Numbered from the stretch's first letter, positions 16,202 through 25,854 are shown. The stretch: 64,000 nt of DNA from Cupriavidus taiwanensis LMG 19424 (GCF_000069785.1 NC_010530.1:1296001-1360000), one strand, 5' to 3'. Notes: a model not told the origin generated them from the letters alone. Translations and numbers: made by a program.

Positions 16202-17002
16202 TTAGGCAAGCTTGACCGAGACATAGTCGCGGTCATAGGTTCGGTTGTGGGCCAACAGAGCCCAGGCCGTGCGCGCCATCTTGTTGGCCATGGCGACGCC
16301 TACGACGTTAGCCGGACGGCGCTGGACCAGCGCCGTACTCCAATGGCTTTGCCCCTTGCGACGCAAGTGACTGAGCACGATCCGCGCACCGTGAATCAGC
16401 AAGGTGCGCAGATAGGTGTCGCCGCGTTTGCTGATGCCGCCGAGATTCACTTTGCCACCGGTACCGCGCTGTCTTGGCACTAAGCCAAGGAATGCCGCCA
16501 GTTGCCGGCCTGAGCGGAAGGCGTGCACGTCGCCAATGGTGGCCACCAGCGCTGTCGCGGTGAGCGGGCCAATCCCGGGAATGGCAGCGACGGTCTGGCA
16601 ATCGTGATCTTCCTTGAGCCAGGTGTTCAAGCGGATTTCGATTTGCCCGATTTCCTCGTCCAGGCGTGCGATGTCTTGTAATTGCTCGCCCACGGAATCG
16701 AACAGCACGCGCGGCAACTGCTGTTCGAGTTCGGCCATATGTTGCTTGATCTCTTCCAATCCGGCACGGCGTCCGCGACGGAAGTGAATGCCGAACTCGA
16801 ACAGCACGCCGCGCAACTGGTTGATCAACATGGTGCGCATCTTCACGCGCAGGGCGCGGAATCCATGCAGGGCAAGGATGGCCTGCTGTGTTTCGGTCTT
16901 GCGCGCGACTTCGGGAGAGGCCGGGGGCGCGTTCATTCCATCTTCTTGGCCGAGCGCCAAGAAGTAGGCAAGAAACGCGTCGCCTGTGCGGCTGGCAATC
17001 AA
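16202..17002 (-). pseudogene. IS110-family transposase remnant, N-terminus lost
   Basis: The open frame gives 266 residues. Residues from about 35 on (beginning KTETQQAILALHGFRALRV) match the middle and C-terminal part of IS110/IS116/IS902 transposases, including VAAIPGIGPLTATALVATIG and RQLAAFLGLVPRQRGTGGK. The N-terminal DEDD catalytic domain that a full transposase (about 340 residues) needs is absent; the first 30 or so residues read through unrelated intergenic sequence with a TCTTGGC/GCCAAGA hairpin. It is therefore a dead fragment. No terminal repeats or target duplications were found, as expected for IS110. Confidence 0.85.
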
Positions 17003-17459
17003 TTCCGCGGCGTTGGTGGTTCGGGGGGTGGTGATTTCCGTTTGGCGTGGGTGCCCGTTCGAACCTGCTAACGCTATGTGAGTCAGGGGCGGTGCCTTCG
17101 ATCACCTACTTTTGAACGATCCCAACAGGGTGTAGGCAGCCTGCTGCTGGCGCTATTGGTGGGACGCCTTCGGCTGCGCTGCGCGCGCTCCCTATCTCAG
17201 GTCTATTGCTCGGGCACGGAGTGCGTCGCTGCGCTCGCACGCGTTATCGCGGGCGATCCTTTGGGCTTTTCCCTTCCGCCTGTTTGCGCCCCTCTCCCGC
17301 TTGCGGGAGAGGGGCGGGGGAGAGGGCCGGCGCATCCACGAAGTCAACCGCATCCATCTGCGCGCATCACCTCACCCCCCGGAATTCCCCGACGAACCTA
17401 ATTTTCCCCCGTCGCCGCACGTCATCCGCTCAGTAACGACCCTCCGCCTCCAAGCCCGC
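17003..17459. other. Intergenic region with palindromic repeat
   Basis: 457 bp between the transposase remnant and the exporter. It contains intergenic repeat-like sequence, a 26-bp palindrome, and no supported coding region or clear Fur box. Confidence 0.5.
17289..17314. repeat. REP-like palindrome, copy 1
   Basis: Two 12-bp arms (CCCCTCTCCCGC and its complement) around TT. The same palindrome with 11-bp arms around AA is at 46892-46915. This is a widespread intergenic hairpin in proteobacteria. Confidence 0.85.
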
Positions 17460-19100
17460 ATGACGCTATTCGCCTCCCTGCCGCGCACGCTGCGCCTTAC
17501 CATCGTCCTGGCCGCCGCGGCCAGCCTGGCCGCGGGCCTGTGCGCGGTCGGCATGGTGGCGCTGATCAACCGCGTGCTGGCGACGCAGGGCGCGGAGGCG
17601 CCGCGGCTGGCGTTGCCGTTTGCGGCGCTGGCTATCGCCGTGCTGGCGTGCCGCACGCTGGCGTCGACGCTGTTCGTGCGCGTCAGCCAGGGTGCGCTGG
17701 CGCGCATCCGCGCGCAGATCTGCGAGCGTTTTATCGGCGCGCCCTATCCGCATATCGAGCAGACCGGCAATGCGCGCGTGCAGGCGGCGCTGGCGGACGA
17801 CAGCACCCATGCCGCCAACGGCCTGTCGGTGATCCCCGTGGTGCTGACCAATGCCATGGTGGTGCTGGGCTGCCTGGGCTACCTGGCCTGGCTGTCGTTG
17901 CCGACGTTCGCGATTGCCTGCGCGATCCTGGGCGCGGGCTCGTGGATCTATCACCTGAACCACCGCCGCGCCCTGGTGCACCTGAAGCAGGCCGGCATTG
18001 CCCAGGACGCGCTGCACGGCCAGTTCAAGGCGCTGGTGGCCGGTGCGCGGGAGCTCAAGCTCAACCATGACAAGCAGCGCGGCTTCCTGCGCGATAGCCT
18101 GGGCACCACGCTGGAAGCGGTGCGCACGGCGCGCACGCGCGGCTTGTCGATCTTCTTCGTGGCGCTGGGGTTCGGCAGCTTCCTGTTCTTCGCAGTGATC
18201 GGCGGCGTGCTGTTCGCGCCGCGCGCGACGCCGCTGGATCCGGCGGTGATGACGGGCTTCACCATCATGTTCCTCTACATCATGTCGCCGCTGGAATCGC
18301 TGCTGAACGCGCTGCCGGCGCTGAGCATGGCGCGCGTGGCCTACGCGCGCATCGAAGCGCTGGGCGCCGATGCCGATCCCGAAGCGCCGCCCGGCGCCGC
18401 GCCTGTGGCGCCGTTCTCGTCGGTTACGCTCGACGGGGCCAGCCACCGCTATTTCCACGAGGGCGAAAACAGCTTCTTCGCGCTCGGACCGGTCGACCTG
18501 GTGCTCCGCGCCGGCGAGATCGTATTCCTGGTGGGCGGCAACGGCAGCGGCAAGACCACGCTGGCCAAGCTGGTCGCGGGCCTCTACCCGCCGCTGTCGG
18601 GCCGCCTGCTCCATAACGGCAAGGCGGCCGACCCAGCGCGGCTGGCCGACTACCGGGCGCTGTTCTCGGCGGTGTTCTCGGATTTCCACCTGTTCGACAC
18701 GCTGCTCGCGCACGATCCGCAGGACGAGGCCCTGGCCAACCGGCTGATCGAGCGCTTCCAGCTCGGCCACAAGGTCAGCGTGCGCGCGGGCCGCTTCACC
18801 ACGCAGGCGTTGTCGCAGGGCCAGCGCAAGCGGCTGGCGCTGATCGTCGCCTGTCTGGAGCGCCGGCCGGTGCTGATCCTGGACGAGTGGGCCGCCGACC
18901 AGGATCCGCTGTTCAAGGACATCTTCTATCGCGAGGTGCTGCCTGAGTTGCGCGCGCAAGGGAAGGCGGTGCTGGTGATCTCGCATGACGACCGCTACTT
19001 CGGCCTGGCCGACCGGGTGGTCAGGATCGAGAACGGGCAGATTGCGGGCGACGCCGCGCCGCACGACGCCACGCCGGTGCCTGAAGCCTCCGCTGCCTGA
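17460..19100 (+). CDS. Siderophore/cyclic-peptide export ABC transporter (PvdE-like)
   Basis: 546 residues, close to the length of PvdE (about 549). Six transmembrane helices occupy residues 1-300. The nucleotide-binding domain follows, with Walker A GGNGSGKTT (about 360), signature LSQGQ in place of LSGGQ, Walker B VLILDEW and the switch histidine in VISHDD. The family fuses membrane and ATPase domains and moves peptide siderophore precursors across the inner membrane, where maturation is completed. The start is the ATG at 17460. The esterase gene begins 26 bp downstream. Confidence 0.9.
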   Translation: MTLFASLPRTLRLTIVLAAAASLAAGLCAVGMVALINRVLATQGAEAPRLALPFAALAIAVLACRTLASTLFVRVSQGALARIRAQICERFIGAPYPHIEQTGNARVQAALADDSTHAANGLSVIPVVLTNAMVVLGCLGYLAWLSLPTFAIACAILGAGSWIYHLNHRRALVHLKQAGIAQDALHGQFKALVAGARELKLNHDKQRGFLRDSLGTTLEAVRTARTRGLSIFFVALGFGSFLFFAVIGGVLFAPRATPLDPAVMTGFTIMFLYIMSPLESLLNALPALSMARVAYARIEALGADADPEAPPGAAPVAPFSSVTLDGASHRYFHEGENSFFALGPVDLVLRAGEIVFLVGGNGSGKTTLAKLVAGLYPPLSGRLLHNGKAADPARLADYRALFSAVFSDFHLFDTLLAHDPQDEALANRLIERFQLGHKVSVRAGRFTTQALSQGQRKRLALIVACLERRPVLILDEWAADQDPLFKDIFYREVLPELRAQGKAVLVISHDDRYFGLADRVVRIENGQIAGDAAPHDATPVPEASAA

Positions 19101-19126
19101 CCCCTTCTTTCCCATCCGCATCGATC

Positions 19127-20152
19127 ATGGCACTGCATCCCGATCTCGAAGCGCTGCTCGACATGGTGGAAATCGCCACCGCGACCGGCAAGCGCCCGGT
19201 CATCCACCAGCTCACGCCGGCGCAGGCGCGGCGCGAATTCGACGACGCCTCGGCCGCGCTGGACCTGCCGCCCGAGCCGCTGGCGCGGGTCGAGGCCCTA
19301 CTGCTCCCGACCCGCGACGGCCAGCGGCTCGATGCCCGCCTCTATGCGCCGCGCGCGCACGGCGACGGGCCGGCGCTGCCGGTGCTGCTGCATTTCCACA
19401 GCGGCGGCTTCACCGTGGGCAGCCTGGACTCGCATGCCGCGTTGTGCAGCTCGCTGGCGCAGCGCGCGCCGTGCGCGGTGCTGTCGGTGGCGTACCGGCT
19501 GGCGCCGGAGCATCGCTTCCCCACCGCGGCCCACGATGCCATCGACGCGCTGGCATGGCTGGGCTCGCATGCCGATACGCTCGGGCTGGACCCGGCCCGG
19601 ATTGCCGTGGGCGGCGACAGCGCCGGCGGCACGCTCGCCGCCGTGCTGGCCCTGGCCGCGCGCGACAACCCGGCGTTGCCGCAGCCCTGCCTGCAGGTGC
19701 TGTGCTACGCGGGACTGGGGGGGCGCACCGACACCGATTCCCACCGCCGCTACGGCCAGGGCTACCTGCTCGATACGGAAACCATCGAATGGTTCTACCA
19801 CCAGTACCTGCGCGATGCCGACGACCGCGGCGACTGGCGCTTCGCGCCGCTGCTCGCGCCCGATCATCGCGGCGTGGCGCCGGCCCTGCTGGTGCTGGCC
19901 GAATGCGACCCGCTGCGCGACGAGGGCCACGCCTACGCCCGCAAGCTGGCCGATGCCGGGGTACCGGTAACGGTGCGCGAGTATGCGGGCATGGTCCATG
20001 AGTTCCTGCGCATGGGCAATATCGTGGCCGATGCCGCGCAAGCGCATGAGGACATCGCCGACGCACTGGCGCAGGCTTTCGGAAGCGTGCCGGGCGGCCC
20101 GCATCCGCACATGGCAAGCCTAAATTCAGCACCCGCTGCCTCGTCTCGATAG
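19127..20152 (+). CDS. Alpha/beta hydrolase, hormone-sensitive-lipase type esterase
   Basis: 341 residues. The oxyanion-hole motif appears as HFHSGGF (about 89-95) instead of HGGG. The nucleophile is in GGDSAGG (about 163-169); the acidic residue and His of the triad are in the C-terminal third (AECDPLRDEG and MVHEF). It sits between the exporter and the acyltransferase and is probably in their operon. Esterases in siderophore loci may hydrolyse the ferri-siderophore or trim an acyl precursor; which applies here cannot be read from the sequence. Confidence 0.88.
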   Translation: MALHPDLEALLDMVEIATATGKRPVIHQLTPAQARREFDDASAALDLPPEPLARVEALLLPTRDGQRLDARLYAPRAHGDGPALPVLLHFHSGGFTVGSLDSHAALCSSLAQRAPCAVLSVAYRLAPEHRFPTAAHDAIDALAWLGSHADTLGLDPARIAVGGDSAGGTLAAVLALAARDNPALPQPCLQVLCYAGLGGRTDTDSHRRYGQGYLLDTETIEWFYHQYLRDADDRGDWRFAPLLAPDHRGVAPALLVLAECDPLRDEGHAYARKLADAGVPVTVREYAGMVHEFLRMGNIVADAAQAHEDIADALAQAFGSVPGGPHPHMASLNSAPAASSR

Positions 20153-20213
20153 GCATGACGGTCAGCGCCACACGTGCCGCCCGCAATGATCGTTTCGCCT
20201 GCACAGGACTTCG

Positions 20214-21296
20214 ATGCCGACTACGCTCCTCCCCTTCCCTCGCCACGTTTCCTTCGCCGCGGACGCCGCGCTGCGCTGCGAAAGCCGCCACGACGGCGCC
20301 AGCCTGACCGTCACGCAGCCCGCCGCCGCGCCGGTGCGCTTCGCGCTGGACGGCGATGTCCTGCGGCTCCTCGATACCGAGGCCGATGCCGCCGCGCTGT
20401 CGCATGCCGCCATGGCGGCGCTGGACGCCGCGTTCGCGCACGGTGCGCCGCGCACCCTGCGCGTCCTGCTGGAGTCCCGCGAGGCCGAGCAACGGCTGCA
20501 TGCGCTTGGCGTGCTGGTGCGCGACCCTTCCGGCGCGCGCGGCAGCGTGGCCCATGCCGGGCTGCTGTGGCAACGCCCCGAGCTGTACCTGGCGCCATCT
20601 GCCGGGCCGTATCCGCTGCGCTATGCGCTGACCGACGGCAAGCGCCATCCGCAGCGGGCGCCCAAGCCGCACGGCGTGGTCTATGCGCGCCATATCCCGT
20701 GGCTGGACCAGACGCTGACGCTGCGTGCCGCCGAGCTCGAGCGCGACCTGCCCCTGCTGCACCGCTGGATGAACGACCCCGACGTGGCGTATTTCTGGAA
20801 CGAGGAAGGCGACGAGGCCAGGCACCGCGCCTACCTGCAGGGTCTGATCGACGATCCGCACATGATCCCGCTGGTCGCCGCGTTCGACGATGCCCCGTTC
20901 GGCTACTTCGAGGTGTACTGGGCCAAGGAGAACCGCATCGCGCCGTTCTACGACGCGCACGACCACGACCGTGGCTGGCATGTGCTGATCGGCGAGCCGG
21001 CCTTCCGCGGCAAGGCCTTCCTGACCGCGTGGTTCCCCGCGATCCAGCACTACCAGTTTCTCGACGATCCGCGCACCCAGCGCATCGTGGGCGAGCCGCG
21101 CGCGGACCATGTGCGCCAGATCGCCAACCTCGACAAGGCCGGCTTTTCCAAGGTCAAGGAGTTCGACTTCCCGCACAAGCGCGCCATGCTGGTGATGCTG
21201 CTGCGCGAGCGCTTCTTTGGCGAACACCTGCTGTTCCCTTCCCTGGCCCCCTCCCCGGCCTCTCCTTCGACTGCTCAGCAAGGACCGAACCCATGA
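20214..21296 (+). CDS. Hydroxylamine N-acyltransferase for siderophore hydroxamates (IucB/AlcB-type GNAT)
   Basis: 360 residues. The C-terminal half is a GNAT fold of the siderophore acyltransferase class, with LLHRWMNDPDVAYFWNE, the block GWHVLIGEPAFRGKAF and LDDPRTQRIVGEPR. These enzymes acylate the N-hydroxylated side chain of ornithine or lysine, giving the hydroxamate iron ligand. It overlaps the N-monooxygenase gene at ATGA, so the two successive enzymes are translationally coupled. The acyl donor (acetyl or longer) cannot be told from the sequence. Confidence 0.9.
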   Translation: MPTTLLPFPRHVSFAADAALRCESRHDGASLTVTQPAAAPVRFALDGDVLRLLDTEADAAALSHAAMAALDAAFAHGAPRTLRVLLESREAEQRLHALGVLVRDPSGARGSVAHAGLLWQRPELYLAPSAGPYPLRYALTDGKRHPQRAPKPHGVVYARHIPWLDQTLTLRAAELERDLPLLHRWMNDPDVAYFWNEEGDEARHRAYLQGLIDDPHMIPLVAAFDDAPFGYFEVYWAKENRIAPFYDAHDHDRGWHVLIGEPAFRGKAFLTAWFPAIQHYQFLDDPRTQRIVGEPRADHVRQIANLDKAGFSKVKEFDFPHKRAMLVMLLRERFFGEHLLFPSLAPSPASPSTAQQGPNP

Positions 21297-22651
21297 CGCT
21301 ACGCGAGATTTCCCCGGCCGCCCATGACCTGATCGGCATCGGCTTCGGCCCGTCCAACCTGGCCCTGGCGATCGCGCTGCAGGAGCAGGCCGCGGCCGGC
21401 CGGCCGCTCGACGCGCACTTCATCGAGAAGCAACAGGACTACCAGTGGCACGGCAATACCCTGGTGGCCCAGAGCGAGATGCAGATCTCGTTCCTGAAGG
21501 ACCTGGTGTCGATGCGCAACCCGACCAGCCCCTACAGCTTCATCAACTACCTGCACCGCCACGGGCGCCTGGTCGATTTCATCAACCTGCGCACCTTCTA
21601 CCCCAGCCGCATGGAGTACAACGACTACCTGCGCTGGGCCGCCAGCCACTTTGCCGCGCAGTGCAGCCACGGCGAGGAAGTGGCGCGGGTCGAGCCGGAA
21701 ACCCAAGGCGGGCGCATCGGGCGCGTGCGGGTGGTGTCGCTCGATGCGCAGGGCCGCGAACACACGCGGCTGGCGCGCGCCATCGTCTTGTCGACCGGCG
21801 GCACGCCGCGCATCCCGCAAGCCTTCGCCGGCCTGCGCGGCGATCCGCGCCTGACTCACCACAGCGGCTACCTGCGCTGGATCGGCACACAGCCGTGCGC
21901 GAGCGGCAAGCCGATGCGCATCGCCGTGATCGGCGCCGGCCAGAGCGCCGCCGAGGCCTTTATCGACCTGCACGACAACTATCCTTCGGTGAAGGTGGAC
22001 TGGATCATCCGCGGCGCGGCACTGAAGCCGGCCGACGACAGTCCCTTCGTCAACGAGATCTTCGCGCCGGCCTATACCGATGTCGTGTTCGAGCAGGCGC
22101 AGGCGGGCCGCGACCGGCTGATCGACGAATACCTGAATACCAACTACTCGGTCATCGACGCCAACCTGATCGACCAGATCTACGCCATGCTGTACCGGCA
22201 AAAGGTGTGCGGGCAGTTCCGCGTCAACCTGCTGACCTGCAAGGCGGTGCAGGCCGCGCAAGGCAGCGCCGGCGGCCTCGAGCTGGCCATCGCCGCCACG
22301 GCGCCGGGTGCGCCGGCCGACACCGACACGCGCCGCTACGACGCCGTGGTGCTGGCCACCGGCTATGAGCGCGAAAGCCACCGCCGGCTGCTGGCGCCGC
22401 TGGCGCGCTACCTGGGCGACTTCAGCGTCGACCGCAACTATCGCGTGCTGGCAGCGCCCGAACTGGCGGTGCCGGTGTACCTGCAGGGCTTCTGCCAGAG
22501 CAGCCACGGGCTCAGCGACACGCTGCTGTCGGTGCTGCCCGCGCGCGCCGAGGAAATCGCCAGCGACATCCACGACGCGCTGGCCGGCGAGCGCCGCTGG
22601 ATGGCCCAGCCCGTTCAGGCCGGCGGCACCCAGGCCATCGCCGCCGCGTAA
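21293..22651 (+). CDS. L-ornithine N5- / L-lysine N6-monooxygenase (PvdA/SidA-like)
   Basis: 452-residue flavin N-hydroxylating monooxygenase. FAD-binding GIGFGPSNLALAIAL is at about 15-29, the NADPH-binding IGAGQSAAEAF at about 205, and the family signature LATGYE at about 352. It hydroxylates the side-chain amine of ornithine (or lysine), the first step to the hydroxamate groups. Start ATG 21293 overlaps the stop of the acyltransferase gene. Its 3' end overlaps the convergent phosphopantetheinyl transferase gene by 37 bp. Ornithine is the likelier substrate from overall PvdA resemblance. Confidence 0.92.
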   Translation: MTLREISPAAHDLIGIGFGPSNLALAIALQEQAAAGRPLDAHFIEKQQDYQWHGNTLVAQSEMQISFLKDLVSMRNPTSPYSFINYLHRHGRLVDFINLRTFYPSRMEYNDYLRWAASHFAAQCSHGEEVARVEPETQGGRIGRVRVVSLDAQGREHTRLARAIVLSTGGTPRIPQAFAGLRGDPRLTHHSGYLRWIGTQPCASGKPMRIAVIGAGQSAAEAFIDLHDNYPSVKVDWIIRGAALKPADDSPFVNEIFAPAYTDVVFEQAQAGRDRLIDEYLNTNYSVIDANLIDQIYAMLYRQKVCGQFRVNLLTCKAVQAAQGSAGGLELAIAATAPGAPADTDTRRYDAVVLATGYERESHRRLLAPLARYLGDFSVDRNYRVLAAPELAVPVYLQGFCQSSHGLSDTLLSVLPARAEEIASDIHDALAGERRWMAQPVQAGGTQAIAAA

Positions 22652-23403
22652 CCGTCCGGGCCGGCCAGCCGGTACAACTGGATCCGCGCCAGCGCCGCCG
22701 CATGCGCGGCGAGCTGCCCGGGTTCGGGCACCACGGCAAGGCGGCATGCGCCGCCCGCCCCATCGGCCACCACCGACACATGCTGCAGGTGGTCGGCGAT
22801 TCCCAGGCCCAACGCCTTCAGCAGGGCTTCCTTGGCGGTCCACAGCAGAAAGAACGACGATGGCCACGCGTGTGCCGGCAGCGACGCCAGCCACGCGCAC
22901 TCGCGCGGCGTCAGGCAGTGCGCGGCCAGCTCACGCATCGCCGCCAGACCCAATACCGGGTCGATCCGCTCGATATCGACACCCACCTCCCCGCCTGCCT
23001 CCGCCAGCGCGATCCACGCATAGTCTCCCGCATGCGCGACGTTGAACGCCGCTGTGCCGGACGCTTCGACATAGGGCTTGCCATGGCTGCCGGTGCGGAA
23101 TCGCAGCGCTGAGGGCGCGCAACCGAGCCGCTGCGCCAGCACGGTACGCAAGCCCACGCGCGCGCCGGAGAAGCGCCGGCGGTCCGCGGCCTGGCGCAGG
23201 GTGGCGCAGTGCGCCTGCTCGCGGCTGCACAGGCAATCGGCCGCGGCGATCCTGGCCGCGTGCGCGGGATCGTTCAGGTCCACCTGCCACAGAGACAGTT
23301 GCGGTACCGGCGCCGGGATGCGGCGCGGAAAGTCGGCATGGGTCAGTGTTCCGGATTCCATCCGAATCAGGACGAATGGCGCCGCCCCGAATTTAGGGGC
23401 CAT
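22615..23403 (-). CDS. 4'-phosphopantetheinyl transferase (Sfp-type)
   Basis: 262 residues with the Mg/CoA-binding motif VGVDIER (about 139) and WTAKEALLKA (about 188). It would load the phosphopantetheine arm onto the serine of the GGDS motifs in the synthetase carrier domains. A shorter start at an internal ATG (MESGTL, 14 residues in) is possible, as neither has an obvious ribosome-binding site. It is divergent from the sigma factor gene and shares with it a 206-bp region holding a Fur-type palindrome, so iron repression of both is plausible. Confidence 0.92.
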   Translation of the reverse strand: MAPKFGAAPFVLIRMESGTLTHADFPRRIPAPVPQLSLWQVDLNDPAHAARIAAADCLCSREQAHCATLRQAADRRRFSGARVGLRTVLAQRLGCAPSALRFRTGSHGKPYVEASGTAAFNVAHAGDYAWIALAEAGGEVGVDIERIDPVLGLAAMRELAAHCLTPRECAWLASLPAHAWPSSFFLLWTAKEALLKALGLGIADHLQHVSVVADGAGGACRLAVVPEPGQLAAHAAALARIQLYRLAGPDGYAAAMAWVPPA

Positions 23404-23543
23404 CGGGCGGACTCGGAAAAGGCCTAAGGCCGCAGCACGCCGCCCTAGACGAAGACGCGCCCGAGAAATTTAATGTCTCCCATATGCCGAAATGGTGGCA
23501 TTAATTTCAATCTTGGTAACATCTGCGTTACGTTTTCATTTAT

Positions 23544-23558
23544 TGCGAATCATTCGCA
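23544..23558. promoter_or_regulatory. Putative Fur box between PPTase and ECF sigma genes
   Basis: TGCGAATCATTCGCA is a perfect 7-1-7 inverted repeat and matches 10 of 14 positions of the Fur consensus; GCGAAT/ATTCGC variants are common in proteobacterial Fur boxes. It sits 51 bp upstream of the sigma factor start and 141 bp from the PPTase start. A TATTAA at 23563-23568 could be a -10 element for the sigma gene. Confidence 0.7.
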
Positions 23559-23609
23559 TTCGTATTAACGTACGACTCCGCAATGCAGCATTCCGAGGAG
23601 CCGCCCCCC

Positions 23610-24161
23610 ATGCTATCCATCACCGACCCAGGCTTGCGCCCCGCCCCCGTGCTGGCCGTGGACTCCCTGCTCGGATTATTCGTAGCCAACCGACGCGCCC
23701 TGGTGGGCGCCGCGGCCCGCATCGTAGGCACGCGCGACCAGGCCGAGGACGTGGTCCAGGACGCCTTCCTGCGCCTGCGCGGCATGGCCGACGAGCCCTC
23801 GATCCGCTGCCGGCTCAGCTATCTGTTCCAGGTGGTGCGCAACCTCGCCATCGATACCTATCGCCGGCAGACGCTCGAGCAGAAATGGATGGCGCCCGAA
23901 GACGAAGGCATCAACGCACCGTCGCCGACGACTACGCCTGACGTCATCGCGATGGACCGGCAGGCGCTGTGCGCGCTGGCGGGCGCGTTGGCGGAACTGC
24001 CCGAGCGCACCCAGCGTGCCTTCGAGATGTGCCGGCTGCAAGGCATGACGCAGAAGGAAATTGCGTCGGAGCTGGGGGTCTCGCCGACGCTGGTGAACTT
24101 CATGGTGCGCGACGCCTGCATCCATTGCCGGGCCAGGCTGACGCGCCAACAGGCCATCTGA
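23610..24161 (+). CDS. ECF RNA polymerase sigma factor, PvdS-like
   Basis: 183 residues with sigma region 2 (AEDVVQDAFLRL, SYLFQVVRNLAIDTYRR) and region 4 (LPERTQRAFEMCRLQGMTQKEIASELGVS). The ATG at 23610 was chosen over the in-frame ATG at 23583 because GAGGAG sits 9 bases before it. No anti-sigma gene is adjacent, which fits iron-starvation sigmas of the PvdS type controlled mainly by Fur at transcription. It probably drives the synthetase and biosynthetic genes. It converges with the hydrolase gene, 40 bp away. Confidence 0.9.
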   Translation: MLSITDPGLRPAPVLAVDSLLGLFVANRRALVGAAARIVGTRDQAEDVVQDAFLRLRGMADEPSIRCRLSYLFQVVRNLAIDTYRRQTLEQKWMAPEDEGINAPSPTTTPDVIAMDRQALCALAGALAELPERTQRAFEMCRLQGMTQKEIASELGVSPTLVNFMVRDACIHCRARLTRQQAI

Positions 24162-24201
24162 CCGCGCTTGCGCCTGGCCGGCGCTGCACCGGCGTTGCGG
24201 C

Positions 24202-24951
24202 CTAGGCCGCCACGGTGAAGCGCTCTGCCAGGAACGCCTCGCATGCCGCCCACGAACGCCGGTCGGCCGCGGCGTCATAGGCAATGCCGCGCTCCGGAAA
24301 GCTGGCGCCCTCGAAGGTGAACGCATGCCGCGCGTGGCCATACGCATGGAGCTGCCAGTCGGCTCCGGCCTGCGTCAGTTCCGTGGCGATGGCCAGCACG
24401 TCCGTCGGCGGCGCCACGGGGTCTTCCCAGCCATGCAGCAGCAGCACGCTGGCGCCGATGGGACCTTGCGGACCGATGCACGGCGGCTGCAGCACGCCGT
24501 GGAAGCTGACCGCTGCGACCAGGCCGGGCGCAGCGGCGCGCGCCAGGTCCAGCGCGCACAGGCCGCCGAAGCAGTACCCCACCGCCGCCATCCGCCCCGG
24601 ATCCACCCCGGGCAAGCGCCTGGCCGCTTCCAGGCCGGCCAGCAGCCGCTGCCGCAGCAGACGGCGGTCGGCCATCAGCGGGTCCATCAGGTACGCGTTG
24701 TCGCCCCGCTCGTCGCCGCGCACGCCCTTGCCGTACACGTCGGCGGCAAAGCACAGGTAACCCGATGCCGCAAAGCGGTCGGCGCAACGGCGCATCGCCG
24801 CGTTCAGGCCGCTCCACTCATGGGCCAGCAGCACGCACGGCGTGCGCGTTGCGATCATGCCGGCCGGCCGGGCGACGTAGCCCTCGAAGACAGTGGTGCC
24901 ATCCGTGTAGGTGATCAGGCCGCGCGCCGGCGGCAGGTTTGCAGTGTCCAT
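24202..24951 (-). CDS. Dienelactone hydrolase family protein
   Basis: 249-residue alpha/beta hydrolase. The nucleophile is a cysteine in GYCFGG (about 132), as in dienelactone hydrolase; the aspartate is in HGWEDPVAPP and the histidine in HARHAFT. The family hydrolyses dienelactones in chloroaromatic degradation, but many members act on other small esters or lactones. Upstream on the same strand (90-bp gap) is an AraC regulator that may control it. No aromatic-degradation genes lie nearby, so the substrate is unknown. Confidence 0.85.
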   Translation of the reverse strand: MDTANLPPARGLITYTDGTTVFEGYVARPAGMIATRTPCVLLAHEWSGLNAAMRRCADRFAASGYLCFAADVYGKGVRGDERGDNAYLMDPLMADRRLLRQRLLAGLEAARRLPGVDPGRMAAVGYCFGGLCALDLARAAAPGLVAAVSFHGVLQPPCIGPQGPIGASVLLLHGWEDPVAPPTDVLAIATELTQAGADWQLHAYGHARHAFTFEGASFPERGIAYDAAADRRSWAACEAFLAERFTVAA

Positions 24952-25041
24952 GGTGCCCTCCGTTCAGGCCGCCAGCATGCGGCCGCGCGGGAGCCCTGTA
25001 TTGAACGTTTGGGACGTGGGCAGGCCTGGCCGGCGGACCGC

Positions 25042-25854
25042 TCAGAGGTAGAACGCCGGCGCGCCGGCCGGGCGTTGCCCGAACGACGCCGCGAGCGGCG
25101 ACGGCCCGACGCGCGCATAGGCGCCCGGTGTCTGCGCCAGGCGCCGGCGCCATGCGCGGATCTGGTGGGCCTGGTCGCTGTAGCCGTCCAGCGCGTCGCC
25201 CGCGCCGCGCTGGACCGCCTGGATGCTGTGCTGCAGGCGTTCCAGGTCCATCAGTTGCTTCGGGCCCAGCCCCAGCTGCTGCTCGAACCAGCGGTTCAGC
25301 TGGCGCCGGCTGACCGCCATCAGGCTGGCAACCTCCTGCACCTGCCGGCCCTGGCGCAACAGCGCGTGGGCCGCGCGCATCGATGCCAGCCCCGCCGGCG
25401 GCCGCAGTGCGGCGAGCCGCCGCAGCAGCCAGTCATCGAGCCGGGCGACGATCCGCTCCGGAGTCCAGGCGGCGCTCAGGTCGGCGCTGAGGGCGTGGCT
25501 GCGCCGCTCGCCGAGGTAGCCCGCGAGGTCCAGCAAGTGGTCTCTGCAGTCGGGACCGATGCCCGGAAACAGCCGGGCCAGCCCGGCGGCGCTCAGCATG
25601 GCCATGACGAAATACGTATCGGACCACGACCGCCAGCGGCGGCTGGCAGACTGGAAGCCAAGCAGCGAGACCGTCGGCACGGTGGGGCCGTCCACCATCG
25701 CGTTTGGCCGTCCGAAGTTGACCGACAGCACCGCGCCAGGGTATGGGCAGGTGGTGATCTCGCTGCCGGCGTAGGCCCCTTCCAGGTCTTGCACGAACCA
25801 GTAGCCGTTGACATAGGGGGTCAGGGAGGGGGATGGAAGGAGGACCTGGAACAC
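25042..25854 (-). CDS. AraC-family transcriptional regulator
   Basis: 270 residues. The N-terminal sensing domain begins FQVLLPSPSLTPYVNGYWFV, a pattern seen in AraC regulators with the DUF6597-type domain. The C-terminal helix-turn-helix pair includes RQVQEVASLMAVSRRQLNRWFEQ-type residues at about 165-190 and a degenerate second helix pair. It is likely to regulate the adjacent hydrolase gene on the same strand. The ligand is unknown. Confidence 0.82.
   Translation of the reverse strand: MFQVLLPSPSLTPYVNGYWFVQDLEGAYAGSEITTCPYPGAVLSVNFGRPNAMVDGPTVPTVSLLGFQSASRRWRSWSDTYFVMAMLSAAGLARLFPGIGPDCRDHLLDLAGYLGERRSHALSADLSAAWTPERIVARLDDWLLRRLAALRPPAGLASMRAAHALLRQGRQVQEVASLMAVSRRQLNRWFEQQLGLGPKQLMDLERLQHSIQAVQRGAGDALDGYSDQAHQIRAWRRRLAQTPGAYARVGPSPLAASFGQRPAGAPAFYL

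Noticed and set aside
17289..17314. Rho-independent terminator at the palindrome
   Set aside because: No T-run follows on either strand, and the same palindrome occurs at 46892-46915, so it is better called a REP-like repeat.
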